A stretch of DNA of 64,000 bases, from assembly GCA_017886875.1 (NCBI GenBank), contig JAGHIZ010000111.1:62001-126000 (forward strand), read 5' to 3'. This DNA comes from Butyricicoccus sp. (GTDB taxonomy: Bacteria > Bacillota > Clostridia > Oscillospirales > Butyricicoccaceae). Made by a program: the position numbers and the translations under genes. This document shows, in pieces, positions 17,581 to 26,162 of this stretch (positions are counted from its first letter, which is position 1; each line of letters opens with the position of its first letter). Below the pieces are notes generated by a model that was given only the letters and a program-made list of their open reading frames with translations, made no database searches and was not told the origin of the DNA.

Positions 17581-18359
17581 TATCTTTCCAAAGCCATTTT
17601 TGCATGTCTACAATATAAATCACATACACAGTCTAAATCGCCTAAACCTATTAAATTTACATTAGTTTCATAACCTTGGCTTTGAAGTATGGATTTCCAG
17701 CTATCTTCTTCATCACCTGCTAAATCATTCTGAGCATGGTCACCCGCTACAATCATAAAAGGTGCTAAAGTTACCTTTTTAATATTATGCTTATTAAGTC
17801 TTTTTATAACATAATCAAGATTTGGAAACCCCTCAACAGTGCCTACATAAACATTTTCAGCTCCAAGATATCTAAACATATTTTCAACTTGACTGTATAC
17901 GCTATTTGCGAAATGTTCTGTACCATGGCCCATATAAATATACGCTTCATCTTGTCCAAGTTTTGGCATATGCTCCATAAGCTCTGAGCAAATATGCTCA
18001 TAATCATATTCACTAAATAACATAGGTACACCAATAGATAATTTTTTAAATTTATCTTCAAATTTAAAAAGTTGATGAAGCATTTTTTCATATTCAAAAC
18101 CAGCCATTATATGCAGACTTTGACATAAAACTTCTTCATATCCATCATCTAAAAGCTTTTGCATAAGCTGCTCTGGAGTAAGAATTTTAATATTTTCCTC
18201 TCTTTCAATCTTATTTATAACCATTTTAGATGTAAATGCTCTATAAAAATCATATTCTGGAAAAGCTTCTTTTAAGCTGTTTTCAATACGCTCTATTGCA
18301 AGTCTTGCTTTAGGATATGTTGTACCAAAACTTATAACTGCTATCGCTTTTTTATTCAT
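17580..18359 (-). CDS. cbiK: Sirohydrochlorin cobaltochelatase (anaerobic B12 pathway)
   Basis: A 259-residue class II chelatase of the CbiK type that inserts Co2+ into sirohydrochlorin, the entry to the cobalt-early route. It has an N-terminal ISFGTTYPKAR, and metal-binding histidines likely in SLHIMAG, YMGHGTEH and AGDHAQND, as in CbiK. No export signal is seen, so it is cytoplasmic. It is the last gene of the cobalamin operon and overlaps cbiC by 4 bp. The shorter CbiX family is excluded by length and motifs. Confidence 0.92.
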   Translation of the reverse strand: MNKKAIAVISFGTTYPKARLAIERIENSLKEAFPEYDFYRAFTSKMVINKIEREENIKILTPEQLMQKLLDDGYEEVLCQSLHIMAGFEYEKMLHQLFKFEDKFKKLSIGVPMLFSEYDYEHICSELMEHMPKLGQDEAYIYMGHGTEHFANSVYSQVENMFRYLGAENVYVGTVEGFPNLDYVIKRLNKHNIKKVTLAPFMIVAGDHAQNDLAGDEEDSWKSILQSQGYETNVNLIGLGDLDCVCDLYCRHAKMALER

Positions 18360-18997
18360 TTCTCAAATCCCTCTCTTGTTACAAGCTGATAAAGTAGAGC
18401 ATTTATAATAGCAGCGGCTACATTACTGCCACCTTTTCTGCCTTTTGCGATTATATGCGGAATATTTGAGTTTATAAAAAGCTCTTTTGACTCTACTACA
18501 TTTACAAAACCCACAGGCACACCAATAACTAAAGCAGGATTTACAGCACCCTGTTTAATAAGCTCATATAAATGTATAAGTGCAGTTGGAGCATTGCCAA
18601 TAGCAAAAATTAAAGGCTCTTTTAATTTTGCTGCATATTCCATACTTACAATCGCTCTTGTAACACCACGTTCTTTAGCTTCTTTGGCTACCTGTTCATC
18701 TGCCATAAAACAGCGAACTTGACCGCCAAACTGTGCAAGTATTTTTTTATTTATACCAGAAAGAGCCATATTTGTATCAGTGATTATAGTTGCACCGTTT
18801 AAAATTGCATTTTTAGCGTTTTCTATAACATTTTCTGAAAAGCAAAGATTGTCTGCATAATCAAAATCGGCTGTTGTATGAATAACTCTTTTTACAACCT
18901 CAGATTGTCCATCTGGAAAAGTTCGGTTTCCTAGTTCTTTTGTTATAATTTCAAAACTGGTTTTTTCTATCTCTGATGGTTTTACAATAAAGCTCAT
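18356..18997 (-). CDS. cbiC: Cobalt-precorrin-8 methylmutase
   Basis: A 213-residue CbiC/CobH protein that moves the C11 methyl to C12 to give cobyrinate. Motifs are RVIHTTADFDY near the N-terminus (conserved His that protonates the ring), TDTNMALSGI, and VGVPVGFVNVVESKE with KGRKGGSNVAAA at the C-terminus. It overlaps cbiK and cobO by 4 bp each, consistent with coupled translation. The family is unmistakable. Confidence 0.94.
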   Translation of the reverse strand: MSFIVKPSEIEKTSFEIITKELGNRTFPDGQSEVVKRVIHTTADFDYADNLCFSENVIENAKNAILNGATIITDTNMALSGINKKILAQFGGQVRCFMADEQVAKEAKERGVTRAIVSMEYAAKLKEPLIFAIGNAPTALIHLYELIKQGAVNPALVIGVPVGFVNVVESKELFINSNIPHIIAKGRKGGSNVAAAIINALLYQLVTREGFEK

Positions 18998-19527
18998 TGT
19001 TCTATTCCCTCTCTTGCAGCAATACCTTGGTCAAATGGGTGTTTTTGTTTTCTCATTTCGGTTACATAATCCGCAAGTGAAATCAGCTTTTCTGATGGGT
19101 TTCTACCAGTTATAACAACTTCTAAGTTGATTGGTTTGTTTTGTAGAAAATTTATTAAAATATCCTCATCAAACATACCTGTTGTTATTGCAGCACAAAT
19201 TTCATCTAAAACTAAAAGATTAACAGAATTTTTTTTACAGAATTCTATTGCAGCATTAAACATTCGGTTTAGGCTCTGCTTAGTTTGCTCTCTTTCTTCA
19301 TCTGTCATCTGAAAAGTAAATTTTGAATATGGATTTGCTGCAAGTAAAGTTAAATTATCATATTTTGCAAGCATACGACACTCGCCAGATGTGCCATCTT
19401 TTAAAAATTGAGCAATTACAACCTTATGGTTATGCCCTAAACTTCTAAGAGCAAGCCCCATAGCTGATGTTGTTTTTCCCTTGCCATCACCATGATAAAT
19501 ATGGATTAATCCTGTTGTTCTTTGCAT
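18994..19527 (-). CDS. cobO: Corrinoid adenosyltransferase (CobO/BtuR/CobA type)
   Basis: A 177-residue P-loop ATP:corrinoid adenosyltransferase that attaches the 5'-deoxyadenosyl group to the cob(I)yrinic ring. The P-loop is GDGKGKTT near residue 14, with VLDEICAA (Walker B-like) and VITGRNPSE following. Length matches the BtuR family, not PduO. It overlaps cobQ/cbiP by 22 bp and cbiC by 4 bp. The adenosyl step before amidation fits its place next to cbiP. Confidence 0.93.
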   Translation of the reverse strand: MQRTTGLIHIYHGDGKGKTTSAMGLALRSLGHNHKVVIAQFLKDGTSGECRMLAKYDNLTLLAANPYSKFTFQMTDEEREQTKQSLNRMFNAAIEFCKKNSVNLLVLDEICAAITTGMFDEDILINFLQNKPINLEVVITGRNPSEKLISLADYVTEMRKQKHPFDQGIAAREGIEQ

Positions 19528-21023
19528 GAAAAATCCTCCATAATAGAATAAATTTTATTTATATCAAGTGAATTTCTAACTAAATCTGCAAGTTTATCAT
19601 ATTGTATTTGCTTATATTCATAGAGGTTTATATGATTATTTTCAATAGATATGTTTTTCTTTTTAGCGATTGAATTTATTAGGCTTAATGTTATTTCCGA
19701 GTTATCAAAAATACCATGCAAGTAAGTTCCATAAACATTATTATTATAACAGCCATCAAAAATTTCTATTTCACCACGTTTTAATATTTGAAAAGGTTTT
19801 GCACCTTCTAAAAGTTTAGTTTCACCCATATGAATTTCATATCCAACCGTATTTTTACCTGAAAGTGATGAAAAAATGCCATCTATATTTAAAATATTAC
19901 CTGTCGCTTGTGTTGTGGTTTTATTTTTACAAAATACTGTTTTTACAGGTAAAAGACCTATACCATTTATTTGCCCGCCGCCTTCAGTGTTTTCAGGGTC
20001 TGAAATAAGCTGTCCTATCATTTGATAGCCGCCACATATACCAAAAATAGGAATGTTTCTAGCATGACATTTAAGTATTTGAGCTTCTAAACCATTTTCT
20101 CTTAACCATTTTAAATCACTTATTGTATTCTTCGTGCCAGCAATAATAATTAAATCTGCATTTTCAAGCTGCTCTGGTCTCTCTACATAATTAAGCCCAA
20201 CACCATTTATTCTTGAAAGTGGGTCAAAGTCAGTAAAATTTGAAATATGTGGTAATTTAATAACTGCAATATTTATTAAGTTAACAAAGCTTTTATTATC
20301 TAATCGGCTAGATAAACTATCTTCATCATCAATATCAAGCGGCATATATGGTACAACACCTAAAACTGGTTTTTTTGTTAAATCTTCAAGCATATCAAGA
20401 CCAGAAGAAAGAATTTCTTTGTCACCACGAAATTTATTTATTATAAGACCACAAATTCTATCTTGTTCATCTTGTTCTAACAATTTAACTGTTCCATAAA
20501 GTGACGCAAATACACCACCTCTATCAATATCGCCAACCAGTAAAACAGGTGCATTTGCGAGTTTTGCCATACCCATATTTACAATATCATCTTGTTTTAA
20601 ATTTATTTCAGCTGGACTTCCTGCACCTTCAATAACAATAATGTCAAAATCATTAGCAAGTGAATTAAAAGTTTGTTTTATAAATGGTTTTAAAGCAGAT
20701 TTGTTTTTAAAATATTCTTTTGCGGTTTTGTTTCCTATGGATTTTCCATTTAAAATTACTTGAGAGCCACAATCACTGGTAGGTTTTAATAAAATAGGGT
20801 TCATTCTTACATCTGGCTTTATATTACAAGCTTCAGCTTGCATAACTTGAGCTCTGCCCATTTCTAAACCGTCATCAGTTATAAAAGAGTTTAAAGCCAT
20901 ATTTTGCGATTTAAATGGTGCAACTTTATAGCCATCTTGTTTAAAAATACGACAAAGAGCAGCAACTAATACACTTTTGCCTGCATTTGATGCTGTACCC
21001 TGCACCATAATAACTTTTGCCAT
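19506..21023 (-). CDS. cbiP: Cobyric acid synthase (glutamine-hydrolysing)
   Basis: A 505-residue CobQ/CbiP amidotransferase that amidates carboxylates b, d, e and g of adenosylcobyrinate diamide. The N-terminal dethiobiotin-synthetase-like ATPase domain has GTASNAGKS (residues ~9-17), and the C-terminal class I glutaminase domain carries the catalytic Cys in IFGICGGYQMIG and His in YGTYLHGIF. It starts one base into the cobD stop and runs into cobO. Full length. Confidence 0.95.
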   Translation of the reverse strand: MAKVIMVQGTASNAGKSVLVAALCRIFKQDGYKVAPFKSQNMALNSFITDDGLEMGRAQVMQAEACNIKPDVRMNPILLKPTSDCGSQVILNGKSIGNKTAKEYFKNKSALKPFIKQTFNSLANDFDIIVIEGAGSPAEINLKQDDIVNMGMAKLANAPVLLVGDIDRGGVFASLYGTVKLLEQDEQDRICGLIINKFRGDKEILSSGLDMLEDLTKKPVLGVVPYMPLDIDDEDSLSSRLDNKSFVNLINIAVIKLPHISNFTDFDPLSRINGVGLNYVERPEQLENADLIIIAGTKNTISDLKWLRENGLEAQILKCHARNIPIFGICGGYQMIGQLISDPENTEGGGQINGIGLLPVKTVFCKNKTTTQATGNILNIDGIFSSLSGKNTVGYEIHMGETKLLEGAKPFQILKRGEIEIFDGCYNNNVYGTYLHGIFDNSEITLSLINSIAKKKNISIENNHINLYEYKQIQYDKLADLVRNSLDINKIYSIMEDFSCKEQQD

Positions 21024-22066
21024 CAGTAGTTTAAAACCTCCTTTAAGGCTTTAATTAGTTTATTATTTTCTTTCTCTGTCCTTACAGCAATACGATAGTA
21101 ACCTTTACATAATCCAATATAATTTTCACAATTTCTTATTAAAATATTATGTTTTAATAACTTTTCATGTAAATTAAAATCAGAAGTGTAAAAAAGTAAA
21201 TAGTTTGCATAACCATAAAAAACGGTTAAATTTAAGTTTTTAAGTTCTAAATATAGTTTGTCCCTTAAAATCTTTATATTTTGTGCTATTTGTTTAGGAT
21301 AATCGTTTAATTTTAATGCAGCTAATCCCGCTTGTTGAGCAATAACAGATGTATTCCAAGGCTGACCAAAATAAGACAAATTATTTATAAAATTAACATT
21401 ATGACTTACACAAAAGCCCAAACGTACACCCGCTAATGCATATATTTTTGTAAATGCCTTAATAACAATCAAATTGTTAGATTTATTATATAATACAGAA
21501 TGTTCTTTTTCATTACCTGTAAAATCAAGAAAACATTCGTCTATAATTAAATAAATATTATTTTCATCACACTTTTTAATGATTTTATTCATTAAATCAG
21601 TATTTATAATTTTACCTGTTGGATTATTTGGATTACATAAAATACAAATATCTATATTATCATCTAAATCATTTAAAATATCATCTTTAAGATTGAAATT
21701 ATTTTCTTTTAATAAAAAATGATGTTTTATATTACAGTTTACACTTGATAATGCTTGTTCATATTCTGAAAAAGTTGGAGCTGTAATAATTGCTGTCTTA
21801 GGTTTTACAACATTTGCAAGTCTATAAAAAATTTCTGCCGCACCATTTGAGCAGAAAAAATTTTCAGCTTTTAAGTTGTATTTTTCAGCAAGTGCATGTT
21901 TTAACTTATTTGCATTTGGTTCTGGATAATGCACACATAAATCTATTGCATTATGCATAGCCTGTTTAATAGATTGAGGTATTCCATAAGGGTTTATGTT
22001 TGCAGAAAAATCTATTAAGTTATCATTTTCATATTTATAAATATTTCCACCATGTTCATGGTGCAT
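21023..22066 (-). CDS. cobD: L-threonine-O-3-phosphate decarboxylase (aminotransferase fold)
   Basis: A 347-residue fold-type I PLP enzyme of the CobD/HisC group that makes aminopropanol phosphate for the nucleotide loop. It has the N-terminal DFSANINPYG motif typical of CobD, CNPNNPTG, IDECFLDF, and the PLP lysine in IKAFTKIYALAG. Genomic context (between cobU/cobS and cbiP) supports CobD over histidinol-phosphate aminotransferase. The partner cbiB is not in the window. Confidence 0.9.
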   Translation of the reverse strand: MHHEHGGNIYKYENDNLIDFSANINPYGIPQSIKQAMHNAIDLCVHYPEPNANKLKHALAEKYNLKAENFFCSNGAAEIFYRLANVVKPKTAIITAPTFSEYEQALSSVNCNIKHHFLLKENNFNLKDDILNDLDDNIDICILCNPNNPTGKIINTDLMNKIIKKCDENNIYLIIDECFLDFTGNEKEHSVLYNKSNNLIVIKAFTKIYALAGVRLGFCVSHNVNFINNLSYFGQPWNTSVIAQQAGLAALKLNDYPKQIAQNIKILRDKLYLELKNLNLTVFYGYANYLLFYTSDFNLHEKLLKHNILIRNCENYIGLCKGYYRIAVRTEKENNKLIKALKEVLNY

Positions 22067-22069
22067 TTG

Positions 22070-22417
22070 TTATATCCTCCCTTTAATAAATTGTGGAACA
22101 CCAGCGATAACTCTTATAACTATATCAGCAAAACTTGCAATTTCACAGCATACACGACCAGTAATTTCACGCCAATCATCAAGCTTTTTATCAAGCGGAA
22201 TAACTCCACAACCGATTTCATTACATATAATAATTTTATCTTTTAGACTATTAGCAAAATTAGATACATCAGTTATATTGTTTGTTTTTATATATTCATG
22301 TAGATTATATACTGCTTTGCTGTCCCTACCTATAAAATCATTATCATCTAAGTTAAAAAGTTTTTTAGCCAATTCTTTTTTACCTTGATATGCACCACCA
22401 ATTATTAAAACAGTCAT
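22070..22417 (-). CDS. Short CobU-like nucleotide-binding protein
   Basis: A 115-residue protein that resembles the two ends of CobU (adenosylcobinamide kinase/guanylyltransferase). It has an N-terminal P-loop-like GGAYQGKKELAKK and a C-terminal CNEIGCGVIPLDKK ... WREITGR segment with the family's conserved NE(I/V)G and (F/W)R-(D/E) features. The central part containing the guanylylated His region is missing. A second CobU gene lies at 23199-23729, so this is a reduced paralogue, perhaps only kinase or regulatory. It overlaps cobS by 4 bp. The exact role is unknown. Confidence 0.65.
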   Translation of the reverse strand: MTVLIIGGAYQGKKELAKKLFNLDDNDFIGRDSKAVYNLHEYIKTNNITDVSNFANSLKDKIIICNEIGCGVIPLDKKLDDWREITGRVCCEIASFADIVIRVIAGVPQFIKGRI

Positions 22418-23202
22418 AAAATCATGCCTCCAAGTGTTGGAACTAATAAAAAGATAAGTTCAGTTGTGCAAATAAAAAAACCTGCCAAATCACCAGTTAT
22501 ACCACCAAAAATATCTTTACAAAGTTTATTATGAATAAAATACCAAATTATAACAATGCAAATTAGAATTTTTGAGATAAAAATACTATTATTTATATTA
22601 AAAATAGCTAGTGTAGTTAAAATTAAAAATAATATAGCCTCAAAAATAAGCGTAAATAATACTATTTTTTTATCACTATTTTGTGAGAAAATATGTGCAA
22701 GTCCAGAATTTTTAGCACATGGTAATAAAACAATTTTACTTCCACCTAAAGCTCTAGCAATGGAAAAGCCTATAAATACAAAAATCAAATATTTTGGTGT
22801 TTTATAAAGCTGTGCAAAACAAGCTATTTCAAAAAGTAAAAAAACCATAAGCCACATAGAACCAAATGCACCGATATGAGCATCTTTTAAAATTGTCAGT
22901 TTTTTTTCAATATCACCAAATGAACAAAGAGCATCACAAGTATCACATAGACCATCTAAATGTATTCCACCAGATATTATAATCGGGATAATTGCAGCAA
23001 TAATTGAATAAAAAACAGGAGAAGCATTAAAATAAGTGCAAAATATATACCAAAGCCATTCAAATAATCCAATAATTAAACCTATAATTGGTAAAAAAGA
23101 TAACGCCCAACGCATTGTACTTTTTTGCCATGGAATTTGCTTAACTGGTATTGTAGAATACATAGAAAATGCAACAAGAATTCCACTTAAAGCACTTTTC
23201 AT
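22414..23202 (-). CDS. cobS: Adenosylcobinamide-GDP ribazoletransferase
   Basis: A 262-residue integral membrane protein of the CobS family that joins adenosylcobinamide-GDP and alpha-ribazole to give adenosylcobalamin. The family motif GGIHLDGLCDTCDAL and FGSMWL are present, and about six to seven hydrophobic segments follow. The start at 23202 is chosen because its ATG overlaps the cobU stop (ATGA) and AGGGGG lies ten bases upstream; a longer frame adds 13 residues without family support. Confidence 0.92.
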   Translation of the reverse strand: MKSALSGILVAFSMYSTIPVKQIPWQKSTMRWALSFLPIIGLIIGLFEWLWYIFCTYFNASPVFYSIIAAIIPIIISGGIHLDGLCDTCDALCSFGDIEKKLTILKDAHIGAFGSMWLMVFLLFEIACFAQLYKTPKYLIFVFIGFSIARALGGSKIVLLPCAKNSGLAHIFSQNSDKKIVLFTLIFEAILFLILTTLAIFNINNSIFISKILICIVIIWYFIHNKLCKDIFGGITGDLAGFFICTTELIFLLVPTLGGMIL

Positions 23203-23729
23203 AAAAGATTGTCCCCCTTGTGTTGTAATAAAATCCCGCAAACTGACTCAACAGCCATATCTGATAAATTAAAGAGAATTTGATTTATTTGACCCAATAA
23301 TTTGCAATACTGCATAGTTTCATATGGATAAGTTTCACCATCAGAAAATATTTCACTTGTAACAATTACAAGCACTTTACAATATTTTTCAAGATTATTT
23401 ATACCTTGTAAAATATGATTTATTGCATTATCAAAACCAATGCCATCTGGTGAAAACATTTCATTTGCAAGTAAATTAGATATACATTCTAGTAAAATAC
23501 CATCATATTGTTTTTTAGGTCTAAAATCAGCAAGATTTGTAAAACATTCTTCTGTATCAAAATCCTTGCCCTGTCTTAAATTGAGATGACGTTCAATTCT
23601 TTTTTGTGCTGCTTGTCCAAATGGTTGCATAGTTGCAAGATATAATTTATTTTTCGCATATTTGCATATAATTTTTTCTGCATTAGCTGATTTTCCGCTT
23701 GCAGAACCACCTGTAATAATAATTTTCAT
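23199..23729 (-). CDS. cobU: Adenosylcobinamide kinase / adenosylcobinamide-phosphate guanylyltransferase
   Basis: A 176-residue CobU protein with the P-loop GGSASGKS (residues 7-14), LYLATMQP, an Arg/His segment (KRIERHLNLR) around the guanylylation His, and LLECISNLLANEMF. It phosphorylates adenosylcobinamide and attaches GMP. The canonical NEVG motif is less clear (VTSEIFSDG occupies that place), while the short neighbouring CobU-like protein carries NEIG; the two may complement each other, which is inference. It overlaps cobS (ATGA). Confidence 0.85.
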   Translation of the reverse strand: MKIIITGGSASGKSANAEKIICKYAKNKLYLATMQPFGQAAQKRIERHLNLRQGKDFDTEECFTNLADFRPKKQYDGILLECISNLLANEMFSPDGIGFDNAINHILQGINNLEKYCKVLVIVTSEIFSDGETYPYETMQYCKLLGQINQILFNLSDMAVESVCGILLQHKGDNLL

Positions 23730-23732
23730 AAT

Positions 23733-24794
23733 TTATATTAATGGTTTATAAGCATCTATATTTATTTCTTCAAAACTTGCCATATTAATATATGGTGCAA
23801 GTGCAAGGTCTAAAAGTGAAACAGCTGCAACAGCACCTGTTCCCTCACCAAGCTTCATTTTAGCGTCAATAAACGGTTTAGCATGTAATGCATCAAGTAA
23901 TTTTTCTCCCGCAGGCTCAAACGATTTATGAGAAAAAATAATATAATTTCTTGCTTGAGGGCAAAGTTTAACCGCACATAATGCAGCAGCACAGGCAATA
24001 ATTCCATCAGCTACAACAGGTATTCTGCAATATGCACCGCCTAAATATGTTCCAACCATTCCGCATATATCTAAACCGCCAACTTTATGTAAAGTATCAA
24101 TAACATCATCTGGATTTGGTTTATGTAAATTAATTGCTGTTTTAATAGCGTTGATTTTACGATTTAAACCTTCACTTGAAAGCCCTGCTCCTCTGCCTGT
24201 TATTATTTCTGGTTTAAGTCCAAGAAGTACAGAAGTTACAGCTGCTGTGGTTGTTGTGTTGCCTATTCCCATTTCACCAACACAAAGTAAATTATAGTTA
24301 TTTTGTTTACATTCTAAAGCTAGTTTTATACCTGTTTCAATGGCTTCTATTGCCTCATTTTTTGTCATAGCAGGCTCTTTCGTAATATCAGCTGTTCCAT
24401 AGCGAATTTTATATTTTCTTATCTTTTCACCTTGTATATCTTTTGCAACACCAATATCGACAGGAATTACATCAATATTTATAGACTTAGCCATTAAACA
24501 AACGCTTGTTAATCCTTTATTTAAATTTTCAGTGACAATAGCAGTTACTTCTTGACCACATTGTGTTACACCTTGAGCCACAACTCCATTATCTGCACAA
24601 AAAACAATAACAGCTCTTTTTGATATATCTGGTTTTTCTTTTTTTTGAATACCTGCAAGCTGAATAATAGCATCTTGTAAAAGTCCAAGTCCATTAAGTG
24701 GCATTGCTATATTTGAAAAACGTTTCTTACATTTTTCTATGCTAGATTTATCAAGTGGATTTATATTCTCTATTGTTTGTTGTAATAATCTCAT
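23733..24794 (-). CDS. cobT: Nicotinate-nucleotide--dimethylbenzimidazole phosphoribosyltransferase
   Basis: A 353-residue CobT enzyme that activates the lower-ligand base as alpha-ribazole phosphate. The catalytic glutamate is in GEGTGA (Glu317). Other motifs are FCADNGVVAQGVTQ, GEMGIGNTTT and FSHKSFEPAG. Length matches the family. It lies between cbiA (4-bp overlap) and cobU. The enzyme tolerates several bases, so the native lower ligand cannot be read from it; no benzimidazole synthesis gene is in the window. Confidence 0.94.
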   Translation of the reverse strand: MRLLQQTIENINPLDKSSIEKCKKRFSNIAMPLNGLGLLQDAIIQLAGIQKKEKPDISKRAVIVFCADNGVVAQGVTQCGQEVTAIVTENLNKGLTSVCLMAKSINIDVIPVDIGVAKDIQGEKIRKYKIRYGTADITKEPAMTKNEAIEAIETGIKLALECKQNNYNLLCVGEMGIGNTTTTAAVTSVLLGLKPEIITGRGAGLSSEGLNRKINAIKTAINLHKPNPDDVIDTLHKVGGLDICGMVGTYLGGAYCRIPVVADGIIACAAALCAVKLCPQARNYIIFSHKSFEPAGEKLLDALHAKPFIDAKMKLGEGTGAVAAVSLLDLALAPYINMASFEEINIDAYKPLI

Positions 24795-26149
24795 AGATTT
24801 CCTCCAAATTTAGCACAGGAATTTAAAAAACGTAAAACAATATTTTTGTTGTTTCTAAAATATAAATGCGGATAACCTGCATAAATGGTATCATTTGCAT
24901 AAACACAGCTCCATGACTTCCCATTAGGTTTTTGGGCATAAAAATCAATGCCTGAATTTTCAGATTTTGAATAATGAAATTCATGTGCATTTATGCTTTC
25001 ACCTTTTTTTGCAATCAAACAATCTTTTTGTGAAGTCATAGTGATATATCCGAAATTTTGCAGTTTATTTGTCATTTGTGCAGTTGTTTTTATTACATCA
25101 GCCATAGGATAATTAATACCATCTAATGTTGTAATGCTGGAATGAAGATACATAAATCCGCCACATTCTGCAATAGTTGGCATTTTATTATTTATAGCAG
25201 AATTTATACTTAAAAGCATAGATTTATTATTTGATAGCTGCTCAGCATAAAGTTCTGGATATCCTCCGCCAATATAAAGCCCTGATACATTTTCAGGCAA
25301 ATATTTGTCGTTAATCGGTGAAAAAGGCACAAGTTCTGCACTATGTTCACAAAGTAAATCCAAGTTATCTTGATAATAAAAACAAAAAGCTTTGTCTTTT
25401 GCAATAGCAATTCGTATAGATTTATCTTTTGTTTTATATGATTTATTTTCAAGTGCAGGAGCAGTTTTTGCCAATTCTATTAAACCCGCTATATCAATGG
25501 ATTTTTTTGCTTCATCAGCTAAGATATCAAGCTGTTTTTGTAAACTGCAAAGCTCATCTGCAGTAACTAAACCAAGATGTCTGCTAGGAATTTCTATTTG
25601 TTTAATTTTAGGCAAATACCCATATGATTTTAAACCGATTTCCTGTGCGATTTTTTTATAAAGTGGATACATACCCTCTGAAATTTCATTAAATATAACA
25701 CCCTTTAATGTGTTTGGTGCAAAATTTTTAAAACCGTAGAGCATTGCCCCCATTGATAATGATTGACCTTTAGGGTTAACAACTAAAACAGATGGTGTAT
25801 CAGTTGCTCTTGCAAGATGTGCTGATGATGCAATATCTGTTGTACCTGAAACACCATCATAAAAACCCATAACACCTTCAATTATACCTATTCCATCACT
25901 TGGGGTATGTTTTACAAGAAGATTTTTACACTCTTTTTCGTTTAAAAAGAATAAATCAAGATTATAGCTAGGTATACCAAGTGCAGCTTTATGAAACATA
26001 GGGTCAATATAATCTGGTCCACATTTAAAACCGCATAAAGCAATATTTTGTTTTTGGATAGCTCGTAAAATGCTGTTTACTATTGTTGTTTTTCCGCAGC
26101 CGCTATTTGTACCAGCAATAAGCAATCTTGGACATGCACTATAATTCAT
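24791..26149 (-). CDS. cbiA: Cobyrinate a,c-diamide synthase
   Basis: A 452-residue glutamine amidotransferase that amidates the a and c carboxylates of cob(II)yrinate. The ATPase domain begins with AGTNSGCGKTT (residues ~12-22); the C-terminal glutaminase domain has GGGYPELYAE, catalytic Cys in IAECGGFMYL, and His in AGYPHLYF. It overlaps cobT by 4 bp and follows hemL by 13 bp. Full length with no oddity. Confidence 0.95.
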   Translation of the reverse strand: MNYSACPRLLIAGTNSGCGKTTIVNSILRAIQKQNIALCGFKCGPDYIDPMFHKAALGIPSYNLDLFFLNEKECKNLLVKHTPSDGIGIIEGVMGFYDGVSGTTDIASSAHLARATDTPSVLVVNPKGQSLSMGAMLYGFKNFAPNTLKGVIFNEISEGMYPLYKKIAQEIGLKSYGYLPKIKQIEIPSRHLGLVTADELCSLQKQLDILADEAKKSIDIAGLIELAKTAPALENKSYKTKDKSIRIAIAKDKAFCFYYQDNLDLLCEHSAELVPFSPINDKYLPENVSGLYIGGGYPELYAEQLSNNKSMLLSINSAINNKMPTIAECGGFMYLHSSITTLDGINYPMADVIKTTAQMTNKLQNFGYITMTSQKDCLIAKKGESINAHEFHYSKSENSGIDFYAQKPNGKSWSCVYANDTIYAGYPHLYFRNNKNIVLRFLNSCAKFGGNL

Positions 26150-26162
26150 AATTTTCCTCCAA

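Noticed and set aside
17402..17629. 75-codon frame between cbiK and ygeX
   Set aside because: It crosses the cbiK terminator and the ygeX promoter and has no family resemblance; this region is better read as regulatory.
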